From contig CANRPG010000024.1 in NCBI GenBank assembly GCA_947632425.1, forward strand, positions 1-15,830: 15,830 bases of DNA, given 5' to 3'. Positions 5,908-12,897 of the stretch are shown in pieces (positions within the stretch are counted from its first letter, which is position 1; every line of letters begins with the position of its first letter). Under the pieces are notes generated by a model, which did no database searches, was not told the origin of the DNA, and was given only the letters and a program-made list of their open reading frames with translations. This stretch comes from an uncultured Clostridia bacterium (GTDB lineage: Bacteria; Bacillota; Clostridia; Oscillospirales; Ruminococcaceae). The translations under genes and the position numbers were made by a program.

Positions 5908-6945
5908 ATGTCAGTTAAAGTTGCAATCAATGGCTTTGGCCGTATCGGCCGTCTCGCATTCAGACAGATGTTCGGCGCTGAGGGTTACGAGGTAGTTGCT
6001 ATCAACGACCTTACCAAGCCTTCTATGCTCGCTAACCTGCTGAAGTATGATACCGCTCAGGGCGGTTACTGCGGCAAAATAGGTGATAACCTTCACACTG
6101 TTTCCGCTGATGACGAAGCAGGCACTATCACTGTTGACGGCAAGACCCTTACCATTTACGCAAAGGCTAACGCTGCCGAGCTCCCTTGGGGCGAAATAGG
6201 CGTTGACGTTGTTCTGGAGTGCACAGGTTTCTACTGCTCTAAGGACAAGTCTATGGCGCACATCAATGCAGGCGCTAAGAAAGTTGTTATTTCTGCTCCC
6301 GCAGGCAACGACCTCAAGACTATCGTTTATTCCGTAAACGAAAAGACTCTTACCGCTGATGATCAGATAATTTCTGCTGCATCATGCACCACCAACTGCC
6401 TCGCTCCTATGGCTAAGGCTCTTAACGATTATGCTCCTATCCAGAGCGGTATCATGAGCACTATCCACGCTTACACAGGCGACCAGATGATCCTCGATGG
6501 TCCTCACCGCAAGGGCGATATGAGAAGAGCAAGAGCAGGCGCTGCTAACATTGTTCCTAACTCTACGGGCGCTGCTAAGGCAATAGGTCTTGTTATCCCC
6601 GAGCTGAACGGCAAGCTTATCGGTTCTGCTCAGAGAGTTCCTGTTCCTACAGGTTCTACCACTATCCTTACCGCTGTTGTTAAGGGTACAGACGTTACCA
6701 AAGAGGGCATCAACGCTGCTATGAAAGCTGCTGCTTCCGAGTCTTACGGCTACAACGAAGATCCTATCGTTTCTTCCGATGTTATCGGCATGAAGTACGG
6801 TTCTCTCTTCGATGCTACTCAGACCATGGTAGCTAAGGTTGCTGACGATCTGTATGAAGTACAGGTAGTTTCTTGGTACGACAACGAGAACTCCTACACT
6901 TCTCAGATGGTAAGAACTATCAAGTATTTCGCAGAACTCAACTAA
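5908..6945 (+). CDS. gap: Glyceraldehyde-3-phosphate dehydrogenase, type I, NAD-dependent
   Basis: The enzyme turns glyceraldehyde 3-phosphate, NAD+ and phosphate into 1,3-bisphosphoglycerate in glycolysis, in the cytosol as a tetramer. The 345 residues begin at the ATG at 5908, 10 bases after AGGAGG; longer frames start upstream of the promoter's -10 box and are rejected. The Rossmann motif NGFGRIGR lies at 8-15. Asp34 (AINDL) marks NAD rather than NADP preference. The catalytic Cys160 is in SAASCTTNC and the helper His187 in STIHAYT. The length is a few residues above the usual 333-340. It is a single-gene transcript with its own promoter and terminator, and its codon choice is narrow (GCT, TCT, GTT), as in highly expressed genes. 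Confidence 0.97.
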   Translation: MSVKVAINGFGRIGRLAFRQMFGAEGYEVVAINDLTKPSMLANLLKYDTAQGGYCGKIGDNLHTVSADDEAGTITVDGKTLTIYAKANAAELPWGEIGVDVVLECTGFYCSKDKSMAHINAGAKKVVISAPAGNDLKTIVYSVNEKTLTADDQIISAASCTTNCLAPMAKALNDYAPIQSGIMSTIHAYTGDQMILDGPHRKGDMRRARAGAANIVPNSTGAAKAIGLVIPELNGKLIGSAQRVPVPTGSTTILTAVVKGTDVTKEGINAAMKAAASESYGYNEDPIVSSDVIGMKYGSLFDATQTMVAKVADDLYEVQVVSWYDNENSYTSQMVRTIKYFAELN

Positions 6946-6959
6946 ACAAAAACGCGAAT

Positions 6960-6993
6960 AACGCTCCGATGATAAATTCGTCGGAGCGTTTTT
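6960..6993 (+). terminator. Intrinsic terminator of gap
   Basis: ACGCTCCGA (6961-6969) pairs perfectly with TCGGAGCGT (6981-6989), followed by TTTT. It lies 15 bases after the stop codon. Confidence 0.9.
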
Positions 6994-7070
6994 GTATCAT
7001 AAATTAAGATTTGCGCTTGCGCGCACCCTGCGGAGCAACTCACTATCACACAGTACGCAAAATTTTAAAT

Positions 7071-7264
7071 TCCTGTCAAGAAACTAAAAGTTTTCGATCG
7101 ACCCTTTTTCAAAAGGGTCGCAGGGTCAAGGGGCGGAAGCCCATTGTCGCCGTCCGCAGACGGCGAAATCCTCATACGGCAGGCGCTCCGCAAAGGGTGA
7201 ATTGAAAAACAATCCTGTGGATTGTTTTTCAAGAGGGAACGCCCTGCAAGAGAGGGCGTTCCCT
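7071..7264 (+). repeat. Composite hairpin repeat, left arm
   Basis: From left to right: a 29-base entry block shared with the right arm (ending in GTTTTCGATC), hairpin C (CGACCCTTTT 7099-7108 with AAAAGGGTCG 7111-7120), a small GGGC/GCCC hairpin near 7130, a CGCCGTC/GACGGCG hairpin near 7147-7164, then hairpin A (7202-7215 with 7219-7232) and hairpin B (7235-7245 with 7253-7263, loop GCAAGAG). It is the same order as in the right arm read on the other strand. The short open frame at 7011-7205 has no ribosome binding site and is not a gene. Confidence 0.75.
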
Positions 7265-7364
7265 AGTAGTAGTTATATCAAACTTTTCGCGTTCCATTCT
7301 GGAACGCCGTACAATATGAGAAGTTCATAATCGAGTACAGTGTAGTTGAATAGTTTCACATATG

Positions 7365-7605
7365 GCACATAAGCGCGAACTTTTATAAAGCAATTGCGCA
7401 CGCAAGCGCGCGCAGGCAAGAAAGTCAAGACCTTCTCAAAGGGGAGGCTCTCTCTTGCAGAGCCTCCCCTCTTAAAAAACAGTCCACCGGACTGTTTTTT
7501 AATTCACCTCTTGCAGAGCGCACGCTGTGTTTGTGGGGCTCTGCCCCACGCCCCGCAAGCCTTTTGAAAAAGGCTTGATCGAAAACTTTTCCTTTCTTGA
7601 CATGA
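7365..7605 (-). repeat. Composite hairpin repeat, right arm (inverted)
   Basis: Read on the minus strand: the shared entry block (7605-7577), hairpin C (CAAGCCTTTT / AAAAGGCTTG, 7577-7556), hairpin D (GTGGGGC / GCCCCAC, 7548-7532), hairpin A (7502-7472, 14 bp) and hairpin B (7469-7441, 11 bp, loop GCAAGAG), and then a GAGAAGGTCTTG and GCGTGCGC-rich tail as in the copy at 1-165. Together with the left arm it makes a large palindrome-like region between gap and the dynamin operon. The 100 bases between the arms (7265-7364) hold nothing I recognise. Confidence 0.75.
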
Positions 7606-7665
7606 ACAAAAAGTTTTGTGTACTGTGGTCAGTGGATGCTTACAAACAAATCCTCATTTGCGGTA

Positions 7666-7702
7666 CAAAAAAACGGACAACGCATTTCGCGCTGTCCGTT
7701 TG
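7666..7702 (-). terminator. Intrinsic terminator of the dynamin operon
   Basis: On the minus strand AAACGGACA (7701-7693) pairs with TGTCCGTTT (7679-7671) and is followed by a run of T. It ends about 20 bases after the stop codon of the last gene of the operon. Confidence 0.85.
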
Positions 7703-7719
7703 TATTTTGCTGTTATATA

Positions 7720-9492
7720 TTACATATCCGGCAGGTCGTATTTTACAAGCAGTTTTGAGGCTTTAATTATCGTTGAGTTTGCCTTGTCAAGCGTTTCTGA
7801 GATCGTCTTGTTATCAAAACTGCCCATCATCTCTTTTGCCTGAACGAACGTGTTCCTGCCAAGCTCTATCTGGTGGTTGCAAATGCCCTCCAGCCGAGCC
7901 ACCGCCTTCGCCTCAAGATCCTGATACGCGGCTTTTATGTCTTTCACCGTGTTGTTGCGTATGTCGTCATAGTTTTCAAGCGCAATGTCTATAATATCGG
8001 TGCGCTTTTTCTTTTTCAGAATATTTTTGAACGACGACATTGTGCCCGACGGGAAAGTTTCGCTCGTGCCGGTCTGCGCAACATTCATTACCGAGTGCGC
8101 AACTTTTTTCTTAACATCGCTGAGTATCCTGTCAACAGAATTTGCGTGCGATACCTCGGCAAGCTCTGAAATTCCCAGTTTGTCGGCAAGCTGCTCGCTT
8201 ATCCTCTCAATAAGGTCGTTCATGCGCGAGCTGTGTATTTCAAGGCAGGTGCGGTAAGCCTCGCCCACCTTGTCCATAAGGTACGAGTAAAAATACTTTT
8301 CAACGTCCTCTGCCGCAATATCATCCTCTGATTCGGTCGGTCTGCATTCCAGCACGCTTTCACGCAGCTTTGCAAAGAACTCATACATCCAAAGCTCGGC
8401 TTCCTGCTGCATTTCAAGAATGTTCAGATGAATGTCGGGCTTCTTCGTATCAAGAAAAGCCGAGATGGTGCTGCACTGCTGCTCAAAATCCTGAGTCATC
8501 TGCTCAAACTTTTTCTGGTCGAGCGCCGACATATCGGAGAATATATGTATTTTTGCATGCGTTTCGCGCAGCATCTGATCGAGCATTGCTAAAACTCTCT
8601 TTTTGCGGATAATATCCTTCTGCAAAATTATATCCCGTTTCAGCGATACCTCAAATTTCAGAAATTCCGCTTCGTAATAGTCCGAAAAATCGTTCTGCAC
8701 GTTAGATTTTATACCACACTTGCGCCGAAATTCTTCCTCAGCGCTTATGCCGTATACAAAAGCATTCGGCACTATAGCCTCGCTCTTTTGCGAGATACGC
8801 GCCATTATCTTTTCGACGTCCTCACGAGAACTCAGCGCGTCAAGCATATTAACAAGCACATACAGCATACCAAACCTTTGCGGCTGAATGTGGCTTGCAA
8901 GGTAAAGCTGCTCGCTCTCAGAGAATGGCAGGAGCGCGCTTGCCACGTAAATTATGGCATCGGCGTTCATCAGATAGTTTGTTACCTGCTCGTCGAGATC
9001 CTCAATATCCGAAAGCCCCGGCGTGTCAACAATGCGTATCTCTTTCAGTATCTCGGCATTGTCGCGAATATCAAGATGGTCTATCGGCGACTCGAGCGTG
9101 GGTATCAGCTTTTCAAGAGATTCCCTTGTTATCTCATACTTTTGCAGCATCATTCTTTCGCCGTTTTTAAGTACCGCGTTTATGCTCGGGCTGCCGTATG
9201 AAATCTCATTTATAGTGTATGTTTCGGGGGCAACATTCACGGGTGCGAGCGGTCTGCCAAGAAGCGCATTTATAATGGTGCTTTTGCCCCTCTTGAAATC
9301 ACCCAGTATAACCAGCGTAAAAGGCTCGTCACAGCGTCTGCTGATAAGCTCTTTCCAGACGTTAAGACCCTCTGCAAAGTCGCTGCCAAGAATATCGCTC
9401 AGCTCTTTGTTTGCAATAAGCTCGTCAAGGTGCTTTCTTACGGCGGTTATGTCACCGTCGGCGGTCTTGTAAATAGTATTATTTATAGCCAT
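7720..9492 (-). CDS. Dynamin-like GTPase, shorter partner
   Basis: The protein has 590 residues. The GTPase domain shows G1 GDFKRGKST (64-72), a G2 threonine in PETYTIN (T91 or T93) and G3 DTPGL (156-160). The G4 position is NMLD (215-218), where the usual Lys of NKxD is replaced by Met. A helical region follows (about 290-590), as in the stalk of bacterial dynamins. A polybasic stretch KKKKR (493-497) after a Ser/Thr/Phe-rich loop may touch lipid; there is no clear membrane helix. It is the third gene of the operon, 6 bases after the pseudo-peptidase gene, with its ribosome binding site (GGGGGTG) in the end of that gene, which points to coupled translation. Bacterial dynamins often act in unequal pairs, so the 700-residue protein is the likely partner. 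Confidence 0.85.
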   Translation of the reverse strand: MAINNTIYKTADGDITAVRKHLDELIANKELSDILGSDFAEGLNVWKELISRRCDEPFTLVILGDFKRGKSTIINALLGRPLAPVNVAPETYTINEISYGSPSINAVLKNGERMMLQKYEITRESLEKLIPTLESPIDHLDIRDNAEILKEIRIVDTPGLSDIEDLDEQVTNYLMNADAIIYVASALLPFSESEQLYLASHIQPQRFGMLYVLVNMLDALSSREDVEKIMARISQKSEAIVPNAFVYGISAEEEFRRKCGIKSNVQNDFSDYYEAEFLKFEVSLKRDIILQKDIIRKKRVLAMLDQMLRETHAKIHIFSDMSALDQKKFEQMTQDFEQQCSTISAFLDTKKPDIHLNILEMQQEAELWMYEFFAKLRESVLECRPTESEDDIAAEDVEKYFYSYLMDKVGEAYRTCLEIHSSRMNDLIERISEQLADKLGISELAEVSHANSVDRILSDVKKKVAHSVMNVAQTGTSETFPSGTMSSFKNILKKKKRTDIIDIALENYDDIRNNTVKDIKAAYQDLEAKAVARLEGICNHQIELGRNTFVQAKEMMGSFDNKTISETLDKANSTIIKASKLLVKYDLPDM

Positions 9493-9498
9493 ATCCCA

Positions 9499-10518
9499 TT
9501 ACACCCCCGCACTTGAAGTTCCCAAGATGATATTGCAGCGCACATCGCAAAGCTGACCGTTTATTACATTAAGACCCTCGCTTGAAAGCTCGCTGCGCCA
9601 GTTGTAAAGCAGGTCGCAGTTAAGAAATTCCACCGCCGCAAGTATGCGCTTTTCCTCGTCGGTTACGTCTCTTTCAACGTATATATCTCTCGCCGCCGTG
9701 TAGTGTATCACCTGCGCCATATTAACTATGTGCTCAAAGTCTAGGTCTTTCATCGTCCTGCCGTAAAAGTCAACATAGCCTTTCTGGTAAAGCCCTGCGA
9801 TTATCTCCGCATAGCGTTCGGGCTCGTCGCAGCAAATCATTCCTGCCCTGTCGGCGGTGATATCTGCAAGCTTTACCCACTGCGACAAAGTATATATAAG
9901 CTGGTTGCTTACCGGCTGCTGATACGACTGCTCCACCGGCATAAAGCCGTTTTCATCGGCGTTGAAGTATTTATACGCCAGATTGTATGTGCAGTGGTGG
10001 TTCTGTATCCTGCCGCACTCGCTTCCTATAAGGACTTGTATCTCCTCGGCGGTGCACATTTGTATAAGAGCCTTTGTTATTACTATGCACGGCTCGATGA
10101 TATCGCTTGCTATCGAGTAGATTATCTTCTTGTTAATGTCATCTCTTACAAACACTGTCGGCAGATTGAGTTCCAGTCTTTCGGCACATTTTTTGGCTAT
10201 TTCATACACCTCGGGGTATTTGAGCGACCCTGCCTGATTAGTTTTCAGAAACAGCAGCTTCGCCTCTTCTGTAACGTCCTGAGAATTTATAGCTTTTGAA
10301 AGCTTAGCCCAGCCCGAAAGTCCCGTTATCTTCTGCCGCAGGGAAAAATCCGCGTCAAACGCATAGTCAAGCACTCCGTCCACAACGTGATTGCTGAACG
10401 AACGCGTATACGCCAGCAGGTACGAACGGAAGCTGGTGTCTATTTTAAGCAGCGGATTTTCGCTTTGGTTTTCTGTTTCAACAGCAAGTTTGCTGAAACG
10501 TTCTTCATTCATATTCAC
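9499..10518 (-). CDS. Degenerate M48-metallopeptidase-like protein
   Basis: The protein has 339 residues if it starts at the GTG (10518), 7 bases after AGGAGG; an ATG at 10512 with AGGTG before it is the alternative. The region LIGSECGRIQNHHC (163-176) lines up with the M48 core HELGHIKNGH, but the two zinc-binding His are Ser166 and Arg170, while the catalytic Glu167 is kept. Downstream, LADITADRAGMICC (217-230) matches the ExxxADRAG segment of M48 enzymes, with Asp219 in place of the Glu ligand. No transmembrane helix or signal is seen. By the known zinc chemistry of M48 it should not be an active peptidase, so a binding or scaffold role is likely. It sits between two dynamin-like genes, with gaps of 36 and 6 bases, in the same operon. 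Confidence 0.68.
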   Translation of the reverse strand: MNMNEERFSKLAVETENQSENPLLKIDTSFRSYLLAYTRSFSNHVVDGVLDYAFDADFSLRQKITGLSGWAKLSKAINSQDVTEEAKLLFLKTNQAGSLKYPEVYEIAKKCAERLELNLPTVFVRDDINKKIIYSIASDIIEPCIVITKALIQMCTAEEIQVLIGSECGRIQNHHCTYNLAYKYFNADENGFMPVEQSYQQPVSNQLIYTLSQWVKLADITADRAGMICCDEPERYAEIIAGLYQKGYVDFYGRTMKDLDFEHIVNMAQVIHYTAARDIYVERDVTDEEKRILAAVEFLNCDLLYNWRSELSSEGLNVINGQLCDVRCNIILGTSSAGV

Positions 10519-10554
10519 ACCTGTTCCTCCTAACAAAGTAAACTGAGCGTTTTA

Positions 10555-12657
10555 TTACGCCTGCGCGGTCTCGGCGTTTTCGGCGGCAGCGGCATTTTCG
10601 CCGTCTGCTTTTTCGCCTGCCCCATCACTCAGCGCCTTGTGAAGGATATAAGCATCAGAAAGGATATTGCTGGTGTGCGCAACAACGCTTTGCAGTCTTT
10701 CAGCCTCTTTTTCGGAGACCATTTTCTTCTCCTGCTTGAGCTGGTTCAGATTGTTAAGAGTTTTCTGCGTGTCTTTAAGTATGATCTCTGTTTCTTCCTC
10801 GATCTTGTCTTTCAGCGTTTCAAACGCATTGAATACCTGCTTACGTACAGACTCGGAGAAGTCTGTGTTGAGCTTCATTTCGTGAAGCTGCTTTCTTACC
10901 TGGGTCTTGAAATCAGACTTGTATTTTTCTATCTTCTCGTTTGCCAAGAACTTATCAACGGCAAATTTGCCTGTAAACGTGCTTGCCAGACCTGCAAACG
11001 CCACGATACACAGCGTTATAGGCGATAGCAGAGTAAGTCCGCCTGCAATAGCGCTTGCTGCAAAACAGGTCGTCCAGAAGCTTGCCGCGCCCGTGCCGAA
11101 GCCCAGCAGTGCGCCTTTTATGCCTGCCTCTCTGAAACCTATGAACAGCGCGCCAATGCCCGAAGCGCCTATTGCAGAACCTATTACCTGGTCTACAGCC
11201 CTGCCGCTGTTGTTTACTCTGTCATTGATGTCAAACATCTGCTGTATCTTCTCAACGTTGCGGAAGAACTCGTCCTCAAACGACTGCAATCTTTCTGCCT
11301 CGTCGGAGAGGGCAACGTTTATAGAATTTTGTATCTGCTCGCATATCAGCTGAGCCCTTGTTTCTATGTTCTCTCTTATCTTGTCTATTATCTTTCCGTG
11401 AACGACTTTCAGTTTATCTTTCTTAAGATCATTCGGGAATATCTGATATGTATCTATTACCTGCATAGCGCAGTTTTCTATCTGTGTCCAGTAGTCGTCA
11501 AGCAGGGGACGCAGTCCGTCATAAACGGTATTTGCGGCATCGTTTATCTTAACGAACTCGGCGCGCTTTTTGTTGCGTATCTCTTCTATTTCTTCAATAG
11601 CGCTCTTGTAACGCACCATGAACTCGTCGTTTTCCATCATCAGGGCGTTCTTGCGCAGCGCCACAGAGTTGAGAACTTCGGTACCGCTGTTGATTATCTT
11701 GTTGGCGAGAATTTGCAGCGAGATAGTACCTCTCTCTTTGGTGAGCATATTTTCAAGCACTGCCTCAAACTGCGGAAAATTACTTTCCTCCAGAGCCTGC
11801 TTGTCGCCATTCATCTTGGCAATAAGAGCTTTCTTGGCATAAACGCCTATAACTCTCGGCTTGCCTATCTTGCGCTGATATACCTGAAACTCTTTTGAGT
11901 TTTCGCCCATTACCTTCTTTGCCTTATCCATAACGTACTTTTCAATGCGAGTACGCACGGTATCAACTATCCTGTCCTCGTCCTCTTTGCTGAAAGTACC
12001 GAAGCAGTTTACTATAAAGATGATCCTACCCACATCGCTTGAGAGCATTTTCTTTTCAAGAAACTCTTTCTCAAACTGCGAGAACGGCGAATTTGCGCTT
12101 ATTACAAATACGGCGGCATCTATCTCTGGCAGGATAGAAAGCGTAACGTTGGTCATCTGCTCGTCGTCGTTAAGACCCGGGGTGTCTATAATATCTACAT
12201 TATTCTTACAAAATTCGGTATCATAATAAACGGTTGCTTCTTTAACGGTCTCGGCCTTCTGCTCCGACTCAAACGTCAGCTTGGTAACATAGTCCTGAAG
12301 ATTGTCTATCGGAACTTTCTCGGTACTGCCGTCCTTATACTCTACCGAAACATACGGAGTATCGTTATATGTAACTCTGTTGAGTGTTGCCGTTGCAGGC
12401 AAAACGTCGGCAGGCAGTATCTCCTGACCGAGCAGAGCGTTTATAAGCGTACTCTTGCCGCGCTTGAACTCGCCGACTATAGCGACCTCGAAATGCTCGT
12501 CAGCCACCTTGTCAATGGTATCTCTTATCGACACGGCGGTGTTTGTGAGCGAAAGGTCATAGCTGTACTCAAGCAGCTCATGCAGATGTTTAGAGAGCGT
12601 TTCGACTGTTTCTCTGTATGCCGAATAGCTTCCGTAATTTAGGATATTTTCTTCCAT
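10555..12657 (-). CDS. Dynamin-like GTPase with hydrophobic membrane segment
   Basis: The protein has 700 residues. G1 is GEFKRGKST (62-70), G2 the Thr-rich PATATLN (87-93), and G3 DTPGLND (158-164). The G4 place reads IVNCFG (215-220), so the NKxD motif is strongly altered. Residues 330-480 are long charged helices. Residues 490-565 are Gly/Ala-rich and hydrophobic (IGALFIGF, TLLSPITLCIVAFAG), which fits a membrane-inserting paddle or a pair of membrane helices as in bacterial dynamins. A second helical part (575-680) and an Ala/Glu-rich tail follow. It is the first gene of the operon, with a promoter at 12749-12778. The ribosome binding site is weak: GGGGG lies too far from the ATG, with GGATGG nearer. 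The expected role is membrane remodelling or protection. Confidence 0.86.
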   Translation of the reverse strand: MEENILNYGSYSAYRETVETLSKHLHELLEYSYDLSLTNTAVSIRDTIDKVADEHFEVAIVGEFKRGKSTLINALLGQEILPADVLPATATLNRVTYNDTPYVSVEYKDGSTEKVPIDNLQDYVTKLTFESEQKAETVKEATVYYDTEFCKNNVDIIDTPGLNDDEQMTNVTLSILPEIDAAVFVISANSPFSQFEKEFLEKKMLSSDVGRIIFIVNCFGTFSKEDEDRIVDTVRTRIEKYVMDKAKKVMGENSKEFQVYQRKIGKPRVIGVYAKKALIAKMNGDKQALEESNFPQFEAVLENMLTKERGTISLQILANKIINSGTEVLNSVALRKNALMMENDEFMVRYKSAIEEIEEIRNKKRAEFVKINDAANTVYDGLRPLLDDYWTQIENCAMQVIDTYQIFPNDLKKDKLKVVHGKIIDKIRENIETRAQLICEQIQNSINVALSDEAERLQSFEDEFFRNVEKIQQMFDINDRVNNSGRAVDQVIGSAIGASGIGALFIGFREAGIKGALLGFGTGAASFWTTCFAASAIAGGLTLLSPITLCIVAFAGLASTFTGKFAVDKFLANEKIEKYKSDFKTQVRKQLHEMKLNTDFSESVRKQVFNAFETLKDKIEEETEIILKDTQKTLNNLNQLKQEKKMVSEKEAERLQSVVAHTSNILSDAYILHKALSDGAGEKADGENAAAAENAETAQA

Positions 12658-12748
12658 GATCCATCCAGCCCCCTGAACTTAAAATAATACAATAAAATGG
12701 CGTATGCACATAATTTCTCATTGTAATTATACAATATATAGTATATTT

Positions 12749-12778
12749 ATTATAACACATTTAACATTCATTCGTCAA
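12749..12778 (-). promoter_or_regulatory. Sigma-A promoter of the dynamin operon
   Basis: On the minus strand TTGACG (12778-12773) and a consensus TATAAT (12754-12749) have an 18-base spacer. The start near 12742 would give a leader of about 85 bases that is AT-rich without a clear structure. A second TATAAT-like box near 12726-12731 has no good -35 box. Confidence 0.75.
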
Positions 12779-12843
12779 TAACGTTTTTAGCGGTTTTTCA
12801 TATCGCTCTATAGAAATATCGCGCCAAATTTTGTGCAACTTGC

Positions 12844-12880
12844 AAAAAAGAACGCCTCTCCTTAGTGGAAAAGCGTTCTT
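12844..12880 (-). terminator. Intrinsic terminator of the pot operon
   Basis: On the minus strand AAGAACGC (12880-12873) pairs with GCGTTCTT (12855-12848), extended inward by partly paired CTTTTCC/GGAGAG, and followed by six T. It lies 17 bases after the potD stop. Confidence 0.87.
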
Positions 12881-12897
12881 AAAACTATCTGCAAATA

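Noticed and set aside
7011..7205. Small open frames at 7011-7205 and 7527-7766
   Set aside because: They run through hairpin repeats, have no ribosome binding site, and their translations show no protein-like pattern.
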